A stretch of 64,000 nt of DNA from Nocardia suismassiliense (lineage in GTDB: Bacteria > Actinomycetota > Actinomycetes > Mycobacteriales > Mycobacteriaceae), in assembly GCF_900269665.1 (NCBI RefSeq), contig NZ_LT985361.1, positions 4,985,381 through 5,049,380 on the forward strand, written 5' to 3'. The translations under genes and the position numbers were made by a program. Within the stretch, counting starts at the first letter, position 1; each line of letters starts with the position of its first letter. Below the pieces are notes generated by a model. That model made no database searches, was not told the DNA's origin, and worked only from the letters and a program-made list of their open reading frames with translations. Of the stretch, positions 1-7,979 are shown one piece after another.

Positions 1-346
1 GCACGCGACCACGAATCCTGTTGTCTTTCAGAGCTTCACTATCGCCTGGTGGCCGCCGGTGCTCGCGCTCGGCACGGTGACCGCCGCGCTCGCCTACGTC
101 TCCGGCATCGCCGCGACCCGCCTGCTCGGCTCCCGCCTCGCCTCGTTCGTTGCCCTCTTCGAGGTACTCGCCGCGCTGCTCTTCGCCTGGGCGCTGCTCG
201 GCGAGGCACCGCGGCTCATCCAATTGCTCGGCGGCACACTGATTCTGGTCGGCGTGGTGGTGGTACGGCGTGGTGAACTCAATGCCGAATCCGTAGCCGA
301 ATTCAGCCCCGAAGGTCAGGTGCTCGACGACGCTCCGCGCAGTTGA
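1..346 (+). CDS. DMT/EamA-family transporter, C-terminal part
   Basis: The reading frame is open from base 2, so the start lies outside the window. The remaining ~114 residues hold about four hydrophobic helices, with the EamA-typical stretch in which a small-residue helix is followed by FEVLAALLFAWALLGE and then a last helix ending in VVVVRR. EamA proteins are ten-helix inner-membrane carriers made of two five-helix repeats; this is the end of the second repeat, followed by a soluble tail of about 25 residues. They usually export metabolites or amino acids; the substrate cannot be told here. The last 31 bases overlap the end of the convergent gene on the minus strand. Confidence 0.85.
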   Translation, partial: HATTNPVVFQSFTIAWWPPVLALGTVTAALAYVSGIAATRLLGSRLASFVALFEVLAALLFAWALLGEAPRLIQLLGGTLILVGVVVVRRGELNAESVAEFSPEGQVLDDAPRS

Positions 347-1284
347 ACCCGAGCGACCAGGGCGCGATGATCCGCACCGGGCAACCCCACGGTCTCCACC
401 GCGACCGCACGGCCCTCGGCGACCAGGATGTGGTCGATTCCGACCAGCGGCGGGAAGCGCTTGTCGGTCGGGTAAGTGACCAGGTGACCGGCGCCCGCCT
501 GTTCCGCGGCGTCGCCGAACCGTCCGGACAACATCGAGCGGTACTGCGCGTGGTCGAAGGTCGCGTTGAAGTCCCCGCCGACGATGGCCGGCCGGTTCGC
601 CGGCGCTCGCTCGAGAATCTCGTGCAGCCGGGACAGCTCATCGGCCCATACCTGCGTGCCGTACACCGGTGGCACCGGATGGAAGGCGAACACCGAGACC
701 GGGCCGACGTCCGGAATGGTTGCCGTGGCCGAGATCTGGTTCAGCACGAATCCGTCGTACTCGACGGTGTCCGTCAGCGGATAGGTGCTCCAGATTCCGG
801 TCCCGGTCGCGGTCCGTCCCGGTGACAGATACCGGTGCGGCAGCAACTGATCGAGCCCGGACCGGCCGAGCGCCTCGACCGCCGACGGTGTGAGCTCGTT
901 GACGGTGAGCACCGCGATGTCGCGGGCCCGAACCTCATCGACCAGCGCCCGCGGATCTGCCCCGTCGAACAGCAGATTCGCCTGCATCGCCGACACACTG
1001 TGTTCGCCGGCCTCGCCCGAGCCACCGACATAGAGCGGAGTCTGCGTCCACAGCGCGCCCGCCAGCACCACGACCGCGACTGCCGCACCGATCCAATACC
1101 GCGTGGCGGCGAATGCCACCGCACCGAGCAACGCGCACGCCATCAGGTAGGGCGCACCCGAAGCCGCCAAGACCAGCAACTCGAGACCCGACCGGCTGAA
1201 GTGCAATGCGATCCCGGCGACCCCGGCCAGCGTGGCACTCCAGGCAGCCAGGTGCACACCGACCCGAATCCATTTCGACTTCAC
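316..1284 (-). CDS. Membrane-anchored endonuclease/exonuclease/phosphatase family protein
   Basis: 322 residues from a GTG start. Three closely spaced hydrophobic segments (about residues 10-85) precede an EEP (DNase I-like) domain. EEP landmarks are present in order: MQANLLFDG near 100, a NELTP motif carrying the metal-binding Glu, GGDFNA near 240 (Asp/Asn of the active site), GIDHIL and the closing GADHRAL with the catalytic Asp-His. The topology suggests an active site facing outside the cytoplasm. Actinomycetes hold several such proteins; the substrate (phosphodiester, sugar phosphate or phospholipid) cannot be deduced. It lies downstream of the MFS gene on the same strand, 66 bases away. 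The ribosome site before the GTG is weak, so the start could shift slightly. Confidence 0.85.
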   Translation of the reverse strand: MKSKWIRVGVHLAAWSATLAGVAGIALHFSRSGLELLVLAASGAPYLMACALLGAVAFAATRYWIGAAVAVVVLAGALWTQTPLYVGGSGEAGEHSVSAMQANLLFDGADPRALVDEVRARDIAVLTVNELTPSAVEALGRSGLDQLLPHRYLSPGRTATGTGIWSTYPLTDTVEYDGFVLNQISATATIPDVGPVSVFAFHPVPPVYGTQVWADELSRLHEILERAPANRPAIVGGDFNATFDHAQYRSMLSGRFGDAAEQAGAGHLVTYPTDKRFPPLVGIDHILVAEGRAVAVETVGLPGADHRALVARVQLRGASSST

Positions 1285-1350
1285 ACCCGACAGCCAAACA
1301 CGAGCTCATGGCCGCAGGCCAATAGCCGATGCCGCTGGACCGGGCCGCTG

Positions 1351-2583
1351 TCACACCGTGCGTTCGTCCAAGCGAGCCTGCTCGACGGGTTCGATGGGGC
1401 CCAGGCCATCGATGGAAGTACGCGGGACCGCAGCCATGGCCAGCAGACCGATCGCGGCGACCGCAGCGAAAAGATAGAAGCCCCAAGGGTTTGCGGAACC
1501 CACGACGATGAGCCAGCCGGTGATCGTCGGCCCGAAGATCGCGCCGAGGCGGCCGACCCCCGAAGCGAGCCCCAGCGCGGTGGCGCGAATCTCGGCCGGA
1601 TAGGCCTGAGTCACGTAGGCGTAGATGAGGACCTGCGCGGAGAACACGAAGACTCCGGTGACCAGCACCAACCCGTTGAGCAGCACCGTGCTGGAAATCT
1701 TGATGCTCAGCAACGCCAGGAAAACCGCCGCCGCACCGAACCACACCAGCACCGTCGGTTTGATGCCCCGCCGGTCAGCGAGCGTCCCCGCCGTCAGCAG
1801 ACCGATCACCGCGCCGATGTTCAACATCAACAGCACCGTCAACGAGGTCGACATGTTGTACCCGGCATCACGCATCAACTTCGGCAGCCAGGTGTTCAGA
1901 CCGTAAACAAGCAGCAGCCCCATGAACGAGCCGACCCAAACTCCCAGCGTCGCACGCAGATACAACGGCTTCAGCAACACCGCAGGCCGAACCCGGATAG
2001 GCGCGTTCTTGGCCGCGAGGAACGCCGCGGACTCCGGCAGTTTCAGCCAGACCACCGGCACCAGCACGAACCCCGCCACGCCACCCAGATAGAACAGTGG
2101 TTCCCAGCGCGGAACGAGCTGGAGTGCGAGCAGCGCGGCGAACACCGCTCCGACGTGGTATCCGGTCATGGTGATCGTGCTCGCGAAGGCCCGGCGGGAC
2201 GCGGGCATGTGCTCGGCCATCAAGGTCAGCGCGGGCGGCATACACGCGCCGAGCCCGATGCCGGCGATCAGCCGGAACATCGCGAACATGCCGACCGAGC
2301 CTGCCAGCGGGATCACCGCGGTGAACAGCGAGAACAATACGATCGAGCCGAGCAGCATCCATCGGCGCCCGTAACGATCGGTCACCGGTCCCGACCCGGT
2401 GGCCCCGATGGCCACGCCCACCAGCGACATCGTCGCGGCGAAAGTCGCACCGGCAGCGGTGAATCCGAGGTGGTCCTGATCGATGAGGGTGGGTATGACG
2501 GCCCCGAGGACGACGAGGTCATACCCCTCCAGCAGCACGGTCAGCCAGCAGAGCACGGCCGGCCACGACAGCAACTTGTTCAT
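1351..2583 (-). CDS. MFS transporter, aromatic acid:H+ symporter (AAHS)-like
   Basis: 410 residues with twelve predicted membrane helices. Helix 1 contains EGYDLVVLGA, matching the D-G/E-Y-D signature of aromatic-acid/H+ symporters (PcaK, BenK, MhpT relatives), and the loop between helices 2 and 3 has the DRYGRR-type MFS motif. Family knowledge suggests proton-driven uptake of aromatic or other carboxylates through the inner membrane. It sits 91 bases beyond the end of lanB on the same strand, so read-through from the lanthipeptide operon is possible, but nothing in the protein ties it to lantibiotic export. The ribosome site is poor (GGA about ten bases before ATG). Confidence 0.85.
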   Translation of the reverse strand: MNKLLSWPAVLCWLTVLLEGYDLVVLGAVIPTLIDQDHLGFTAAGATFAATMSLVGVAIGATGSGPVTDRYGRRWMLLGSIVLFSLFTAVIPLAGSVGMFAMFRLIAGIGLGACMPPALTLMAEHMPASRRAFASTITMTGYHVGAVFAALLALQLVPRWEPLFYLGGVAGFVLVPVVWLKLPESAAFLAAKNAPIRVRPAVLLKPLYLRATLGVWVGSFMGLLLVYGLNTWLPKLMRDAGYNMSTSLTVLLMLNIGAVIGLLTAGTLADRRGIKPTVLVWFGAAAVFLALLSIKISSTVLLNGLVLVTGVFVFSAQVLIYAYVTQAYPAEIRATALGLASGVGRLGAIFGPTITGWLIVVGSANPWGFYLFAAVAAIGLLAMAAVPRTSIDGLGPIEPVEQARLDERTV

Positions 2584-2674
2584 AGCAGTGTCCGATTCTG
2601 TTATGCAGTTGTGACTGTCATCACGCTACCTCGGAACGGCGGCGCGCACCCCTGTAAGCCGCAGAGCAGCAACA

Positions 2675-5600
2675 TTATTCGCTGGGACTGGCCTGACCTG
2701 CCTTCTTGTGCAGCGGTGCGTGGTGCAGGCTCTCGCTGGTTCGCCACAGCAGTCCGAGGACCTGCTGCTCGGGCGGGTGTCCGCAACCGAGCAACCGATT
2801 GCAGTGCATGTGCACGAAGCTGCGGGCGAGCTCGAGGCGTGCACGGCTCAGTTCACCGCGCTCGGCAAGTGCGTCGAACCGTGATGCGCACTCGCGTAGC
2901 AGGATTCGGCGTCGAGCCAGTACCTCGGCAATCGCGTCCCCTCCCGGCTGGGCCGACAGCCACTGCGGATCGCCGAGTAGCGACCTGAGAACTGGCTGCT
3001 GACTGCGGTACTCCGCAGAGGTAGCGCGGCGATCGACAACACCGAGTCGATAGAAGTCCGCCTGCTCGGCCGCGTCCAGGCCGAGCGCGGCCACCAGATC
3101 GTGCACCGTGTAGATGCCGAGCAGCGTGCGGTCCAATTCAACCGTTCGCTGGTCGATCAGATGCAGCAGGTCCAGCACGGCAACGCTGTCGGCGGCGAAT
3201 ACCTCTTCAGCGACCGCCATTCCAGCCGGGCCGCCGTAACGCTCCAACTCCTGGTCGTAGGTATCCAGGCACACCCGACGGCAGAAACCATTGGTCACCA
3301 AACCATTCCCCCACCGCAGCAGCGCGGGCGCCAGCCGGTCCGACAGCCGATCGGGGTCGCCGTGCCAGCGGATGCGCAGATGCGGGTCCGGATCGGCATA
3401 ACGCAGAAAGAACCAGCTGTCGGCCGACCCCTCGGCCACCGTCTCGGCGCAGAACGTACGGAGCTGATCCGCGAGCAGATCCTCCTCGAAGGTCGGCACG
3501 TGATAGAGCTTGGCGAACAGCCAGTCGCTGCCCGGCGGGCGCAGGCGTTCGTCAGCCGTCGACCGAATAGTGCTGGCCCGCAATCGAACCGGCTCGGCAG
3601 CCTGCTCTACGGCATCGAGCACGACAGGCACAACGATCTCGCTGACGTAATGCCCGCCGGGCCCGGGCAGCCAGGCCTGGTCCGGCGCGGGCAACGCTTC
3701 GTCCAAAGAGAGCTTGCCACCGGGCATTCGACGGGCTTCGAGGCGAATCTGCTCGACCTGTTCGGGCGAGTCGAGATCGAGCAGCAGACGGTGGTCCGCC
3801 ATTGCCAGAAAGACGTGGCGTGGCGGCTGCCACCGCTGCCGCCAGGCCGCGAAGGTGACCGCGAAAGCTGCCGTGTCGGTAGCCAGTTCGTCGGCATTCA
3901 CTCGCCACCGGGCCGGGGCCAACACCACTCGACCGACCTGAACCCGTGGCAGTAAAGGAAATCCGGCCGCTGTCCCCCAGTCGAAGGTCGTCGGCATGGC
4001 GCGGCCGTTGCGGTTGATCTCGTCCAGGAACCGCACGACCGCCGGAGCAAGCTGAGCGTTGAGCATGTGGCCCGCACAGGCGACGATCTCCTGCCCGGTC
4101 TGCGGCCACCGCACCACGAATCGGTTTCCGTGCAGGCCGACGACCAGTTCGGACAGCGGAACCACCCGATCGGCCGGTGCTCCGGGCGTCGTGTCGAAGG
4201 CCAGCTCCCAGTCCCGCGCCAGCGGCCGGATCGCCACATTCGCCAACCGACCCGGTCGTGGCAGGTAGGTGATCTCGGCGGACAACCTTCCGGGCCGACA
4301 GTAGGTCTCCGCGGCGGCCGCGGACCGCAGTGCGACATCGGCTTCCGGCCCGACCAGGTCGGCGAAGCGCCCCAGCACGCGGCCTGCCGCAGCCGCTCCC
4401 ATGTTGGGCCCCACCACCACCTGGAAGTCGCCCGCATCCACCGCTGCGGGTGACGCGGCCACGACGAACAACGAGATATCCAGCGAGGTAGGTGCTTTCG
4501 CGATGTCGATCGGCTGCAATTCGAGCTTGCCGATGGTCGTTGCGTCGAGCTCGACCACCTGCCGGCCGTCCCGGATCGCATCGAGCGCCATATCGGTGAG
4601 CGTGCGCTGACGCAGCTGCCGCCAGCTGTCGTCCGCGGTGGTGTTGTCGAACTGACCGGGCGGGCCGAGCCCGATCTCCGGGTCGAGCAGCTCCAGCAGG
4701 CCCACCTCGCGCTCGGATCCGTAGCGTTCGATGAACGAGTCGCGGTAGCGATCCAGATGCGCCAGGCCGGTCGGCCACGACGTGAGCCGGAGCATCAAAT
4801 CCGCGGCATGCGCGGCCTCGGCGGCGACAGCACTGCTTAGCCCGCCGGACAGCGGCAAGCCGAGGTCCGTCTGGAACGGACCTTTGGGTGTCGGCACAGC
4901 GTGCACCGTCTGGGCCTGCGCCACCAGTTTCGGATATCCGGCCGCTGCTTGATCGTGGTCCAGCTTGTCCCATGCCTCCAGCTGTTCGAGGAGGTCGCTG
5001 ACGGCAGCAGCGTCGGCACCGGCCGCGGGGATGTCGGCCAAGCGCCGCAACACATACCGGGCCGGGTCGGCGACGGTGAGCGGCGGCCGCAGGTCGGTCA
5101 GCAACAGGGTCTGCTCACACAGCTGATCGAGCAGCCGCGTCACCTGCTCGGTCGTCGCGCCGAGCGCAACGGTCAACTCATCGACCAAATCGCTGTAGGG
5201 CAACGGAGTTCGCGCACGCTCCAGCGCCCGCCGCACCGGTGTGGTGGCCCGCAGCGACATCGCCCGGCCGGGTTCGGCGGCGTCGCCGATCGGTGTGCGC
5301 TCACTCAGGAACACCCGATCGGCCTGAAAGAACGCGGCCGGATTGGTGAACACGCTTAGCCGCGAACGGATTTCCGCGCGCTGCTCCATCGTGTGCACGA
5401 GGTCGAGCAACCATCCCATGTCCGGCCTGGTGCGTACGGTCGCGGGCAGGTCGGCTATCGCGAGGTCGGTCCGCTCACCCCACTGCGCCAGGCCCACGCC
5501 CGCGAACAACCCGAACGGTATCGGCCTGCTCGACATCCTGATCAGATATCGCTGCAGTTTGCCCGCCAGCCGTTTGCGGGCACGAGCGTCGGCGACCGGT

Positions 5601-5791
5601 CGTTCCAAGGCGCGCATCAGGTCCCCGCCACCCACCGCCAGCGCCCGCTGCACGCGGGGATCGGCGGGAACGAGGGTGCCCGGCGCGGTTTCGGTCGGCC
5701 AGTCCGCGATCGCGTCGAGCGCGAGGTACTCCGCGATGGGCAACAGCGGCGCACGCACCACCAGCCACTGCAACGGGCGATACATTGGCAT
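2675..5791 (-). CDS. lanB: Full-length class I lanthipeptide dehydratase LanB
   Basis: 1038 residues, the usual length of NisB-type enzymes. The N-terminal ~700 residues match the lantibiotic dehydratase (glutamylation) domain, with RMSSRPIPFGLFAG near residue 85 as family signature; the last ~290 residues, from about residue 745 (GSDWLFAKLYH, then DPHLRIRW), match the SpaB_C elimination domain. In this family glutamyl-tRNA activates Ser/Thr of the precursor core and glutamate elimination gives dehydroalanine or dehydrobutyrine. The gene follows lanC by 15 bases and has a strong AAAGGAG seven bases before ATG, so it is the last gene of the precursor-lanC-lanB operon. No split LanB pair and no protease gene are seen nearby. 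Confidence 0.95.
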   Translation of the reverse strand: MPMYRPLQWLVVRAPLLPIAEYLALDAIADWPTETAPGTLVPADPRVQRALAVGGGDLMRALERPVADARARKRLAGKLQRYLIRMSSRPIPFGLFAGVGLAQWGERTDLAIADLPATVRTRPDMGWLLDLVHTMEQRAEIRSRLSVFTNPAAFFQADRVFLSERTPIGDAAEPGRAMSLRATTPVRRALERARTPLPYSDLVDELTVALGATTEQVTRLLDQLCEQTLLLTDLRPPLTVADPARYVLRRLADIPAAGADAAAVSDLLEQLEAWDKLDHDQAAAGYPKLVAQAQTVHAVPTPKGPFQTDLGLPLSGGLSSAVAAEAAHAADLMLRLTSWPTGLAHLDRYRDSFIERYGSEREVGLLELLDPEIGLGPPGQFDNTTADDSWRQLRQRTLTDMALDAIRDGRQVVELDATTIGKLELQPIDIAKAPTSLDISLFVVAASPAAVDAGDFQVVVGPNMGAAAAGRVLGRFADLVGPEADVALRSAAAAETYCRPGRLSAEITYLPRPGRLANVAIRPLARDWELAFDTTPGAPADRVVPLSELVVGLHGNRFVVRWPQTGQEIVACAGHMLNAQLAPAVVRFLDEINRNGRAMPTTFDWGTAAGFPLLPRVQVGRVVLAPARWRVNADELATDTAAFAVTFAAWRQRWQPPRHVFLAMADHRLLLDLDSPEQVEQIRLEARRMPGGKLSLDEALPAPDQAWLPGPGGHYVSEIVVPVVLDAVEQAAEPVRLRASTIRSTADERLRPPGSDWLFAKLYHVPTFEEDLLADQLRTFCAETVAEGSADSWFFLRYADPDPHLRIRWHGDPDRLSDRLAPALLRWGNGLVTNGFCRRVCLDTYDQELERYGGPAGMAVAEEVFAADSVAVLDLLHLIDQRTVELDRTLLGIYTVHDLVAALGLDAAEQADFYRLGVVDRRATSAEYRSQQPVLRSLLGDPQWLSAQPGGDAIAEVLARRRILLRECASRFDALAERGELSRARLELARSFVHMHCNRLLGCGHPPEQQVLGLLWRTSESLHHAPLHKKAGQASPSE

Positions 5792-5806
5792 CGCCGTCTC
5801 CTTTCC

Positions 5807-7111
5807 TCAGGCCAGCAGCAACGTGCGATCCCACGATGGCGGCACATCCGTGGCCGAGGCGAGCAGGGCGAGCGCCACCCCCGCCGCACCATCGAGCAGG
5901 CTGGGATCATCGGTCGCCGGACCACTCTCGGCCAGCGCTCGGTATCCGAACCGGCGCTCCGGTTCGAACATCGCCAACAGCTGGGTGGTCAGCGCCGCTG
6001 CGGCGGTGGTGAATACGGCGTCGCCGGTGTCGTGCGCGAAGCGCAGGGTGATCTGTAGCAATCCGGCCACTCCGTGGCACAGGCCGGCGGAGGCGTCGAT
6101 GCGCCGATCGGCTGCCGGGCGGCGGAACACAGCGGCCATGGTCGCCACCGCGATCTCGGTCAATGCGTTGTCTCCCAGCGCAATCCCGGCCAGCCACAGT
6201 GCCCGCGCCACTCCGGGACTGCCGTAGCACCAGGCGTTGTGGGTCGGTCCGTGCGCGGGCGGCGTGCAACCAGCCGTGTCCGGCAGCGCTACGCCCGTGG
6301 GCCAATTCGGTCCCCACTCGTCATCGCATCGGTGCGCGACCAGCCAGCGCGCCACCCGCGCGATCGCATCCCGTTGTCCGGCAACCGCGACACCCGCCGC
6401 CTCGGCGAGCGCAAGCACCGCCAGCGGTCCTGGAATCCCGTGCGCGAGCCCGCAATTGAGTACACCTGTCGGATAAGAACGCGACATCGGGGTGTTCGGA
6501 ATCATGGCCGCGAACGGGGTGTGCCAATTGGGCAGTCCGTCCTTCTCGTCGCACAGCGCGACCAGCCCGGTCAGTACGGCCCGCAGCGCAGCTTCGGCTC
6601 GCGGTTCCGCCTTGCGGCACAGCAGGTAAGCACCGGTTCCCGCCAAACCGGCGATGGCGTCGAACGCCGCGAACGGCAGTCCGGCCGGTGTGCGCGCCAC
6701 GGTCTCACCCAACGCTGCCGCCGGCCCGGTGATCGCCTCGTCCAGGCCATCGAGCAAGCGTTGGTATCGGGTCCCGTTGCGCGACAACGCATCGGCCGCG
6801 AACGCCACCTCACACAGCCCGCCGAACAGGCCGAGATATCCACGCTCGGCCTGCTCGACGGTCCGTGCGGCGGCTGCCAGGCAAGCATGTGAGCTAGCTG
6901 CCCACTCTTGCTCCGGCAGAACCCGATCCAATTGGCCGAACAACACGGCACGCCCCGCGTTGTTCGGCCGCTGCGCCGAATCCGCAGCACGCAGCCGTTC
7001 CCCGACTTCCACGGCCACCGCGATCGCCGACAGGGCCACGTCGGCGGGCAGCACGCTGCGCCAGGGCCGTTGGCATCGGTCGATTGTCGTCGACGTAAGG
7101 TCCGCGTTCAC
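5807..7111 (-). CDS. lanC: Lanthionine synthetase LanC (cyclase)
   Basis: 434 residues from GTG at 7111, chosen because AAAGGA stands about ten bases upstream; a longer frame back to 7180 would overlap the last precursor gene. The protein shows the LanC alpha-toroid repeats and the three zinc ligands: Cys295 in NAWCYGSPG and Cys345-His346 in GLCHGVAG, together with an HGIPGPLA-type Gly-rich motif near residue 230. LanC cyclases activate cysteine thiols on zinc and add them to dehydrated residues, closing (methyl)lanthionine rings. Placed 40 bases after the third precursor and 15 before lanB. All ligands are intact, so an active enzyme is expected. Confidence 0.95.
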   Translation of the reverse strand: MNADLTSTTIDRCQRPWRSVLPADVALSAIAVAVEVGERLRAADSAQRPNNAGRAVLFGQLDRVLPEQEWAASSHACLAAAARTVEQAERGYLGLFGGLCEVAFAADALSRNGTRYQRLLDGLDEAITGPAAALGETVARTPAGLPFAAFDAIAGLAGTGAYLLCRKAEPRAEAALRAVLTGLVALCDEKDGLPNWHTPFAAMIPNTPMSRSYPTGVLNCGLAHGIPGPLAVLALAEAAGVAVAGQRDAIARVARWLVAHRCDDEWGPNWPTGVALPDTAGCTPPAHGPTHNAWCYGSPGVARALWLAGIALGDNALTEIAVATMAAVFRRPAADRRIDASAGLCHGVAGLLQITLRFAHDTGDAVFTTAAAALTTQLLAMFEPERRFGYRALAESGPATDDPSLLDGAAGVALALLASATDVPPSWDRTLLLA

Positions 7112-7151
7112 TGACGACGGTGTCCTTTCTGAAAGTCGGTGCAGCGGCACA

Positions 7152-7331
7152 TCAGCAATACCGGCTGCCGGTGCATACACGATGCGTGCAACAGCCGGTG
7201 GCCGCGGTAGGGCAGCCCACCTCGGTGCACGGCTCGAGCTGTGTCACGGCCATGGCCATGCCCACCTCGATTCGCACGCGCGGTTCGCCGACCCGGATAT
7301 CCAGATCGAATTCATCTACCGGAGCGGACAT
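7152..7331 (-). CDS. Class I lanthipeptide precursor 1 (59 aa)
   Basis: Start ATG at 7331 lies eight bases after the stop of the preceding precursor gene, so translation is probably coupled; its own ribosome site is weak. The leader begins MSAPVDEFDLDIRVG and contains FDLD, the equivalent of the FNLD box that LanB recognises in nisin-type leaders. The C-terminal core holds six cysteines (LEPCTEVGC, TGCCTHRVC, GSRYC) interleaved with Thr/Ser that can be dehydrated. The cleavage site is unknown; no GG motif is present. This copy is the nearest to lanC. Core sequence is unlike the other two copies, so a different product is expected. Confidence 0.9.
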   Translation of the reverse strand: MSAPVDEFDLDIRVGEPRVRIEVGMAMAVTQLEPCTEVGCPTAATGCCTHRVCTGSRYC

Positions 7332-7339
7332 CTCGGCGC

Positions 7340-7525
7340 CTAGACCGTGCAGTACTTGGTGCACCGCGGCGGATGCTCGGTGTTGCACGCCGACCCGCAG
7401 GTCGCGCAGTGCGAGTCGTTGCACGTTTCGAAATCCGAGGTCCTTGCCGCCATGGCGGGATCGAGCAGCCGGCTCGCCGCGCCGATCCGGATGTCGAGGT
7501 CGAAATCATCAACAGGTGCGGACAT
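7340..7525 (-). CDS. Class I lanthipeptide precursor 2 (61 aa)
   Basis: ATG at 7525 with GAAGGA about six bases upstream, 12 bases after the stop of precursor 3. The leader MSAPVDDFDLDIRIG is almost identical to the other two; the core differs and has six cysteines in ETCNDSHC, ATCGSACN and RCTKYCTV, with several Ser/Thr before them. The conserved leader and divergent core are what one LanB/LanC pair modifying several substrates would require. Processing protease and exact leader length cannot be read from the sequence. Confidence 0.9.
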   Translation of the reverse strand: MSAPVDDFDLDIRIGAASRLLDPAMAARTSDFETCNDSHCATCGSACNTEHPPRCTKYCTV

Positions 7526-7537
7526 TTCATCCTTCTT

Positions 7538-7699
7538 TCAGCAAGTCCGTTCGGTGGTCTTGCACATCGGGTAGCTACTACATTCGTCAGTGGGACAGAC
7601 GGACTCGTTGGTCCGCAGCACCATCGGGTCGGTCAGGACCTCCGCCCGCACCGCGCCGAGACGAATATCGAGATCGAATTCGTCTATCGGAGTGGTCAT
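7538..7699 (-). CDS. Class I lanthipeptide precursor 3 (53 aa), first gene of the operon
   Basis: ATG at 7699 is preceded by AAAGGAAG five bases away, the best ribosome site of the three precursors; an upstream in-frame ATG at 7723 lies before that site and is rejected. Leader MTTPIDEFDLDIRLG keeps the FDLD box. The shorter core has only four cysteines (SVCPTDEC, SSYPMCK, TERTC), giving room for fewer rings than its two neighbours. As the first gene it is expected to be the most strongly transcribed. Confidence 0.88.
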   Translation of the reverse strand: MTTPIDEFDLDIRLGAVRAEVLTDPMVLRTNESVCPTDECSSYPMCKTTERTC

Positions 7700-7979
7700 C
7701 TCTTCCTTTCCCCATCGGCTCACGAGTCGCCGCGTGGATTACACGACTCCCACCGTGCGGCACGGCCACGCCTGGGTACTAGAGGAAGTTGCCGCGTCGC
7801 ACCGGGACGTTTTCCCGAATCATCGGGAACGCGCTCTCTGTCGGCTGGGCATGCCGCACCACCAGCCTTGAGCGGTGGGCCGGACACGGGCAGCGTTCCG
7901 CCGCAAATAATCCCGTGCATTTCCGCGGAATCGGCGCGAGCCTGTAGGGCGTACACCAGCAGGCACAGGAGGGGACCCG
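7700..7979. promoter_or_regulatory. Divergent promoter region of the lanthipeptide cluster, with palindrome 7812-7829
   Basis: This 280-base gap separates the precursor-lanC-lanB operon from the divergent exporter gene. It holds one perfect inverted repeat, arms TTCCCGA (7812-7818) and TCGGGAA (7823-7829) with a four-base spacer, placed about 110 bases from the first precursor and 150 from the exporter. It is a reasonable operator for a dimeric regulator, but no regulator gene is next to the cluster. The -10/-35 boxes cannot be assigned with confidence. Confidence 0.5.

Noticed and set aside
835..2988. 717-codon open frame on the plus strand
   Set aside because: It runs antisense to the EEP, MFS and lanB genes, has Arg/His/Gln-rich shadow composition and no ribosome site.
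7112..7180. N-terminal extension of LanC to an ATG-equivalent at 7180
   Set aside because: Would overlap the end of precursor 1 and lies before the good ribosome site that precedes GTG 7111.
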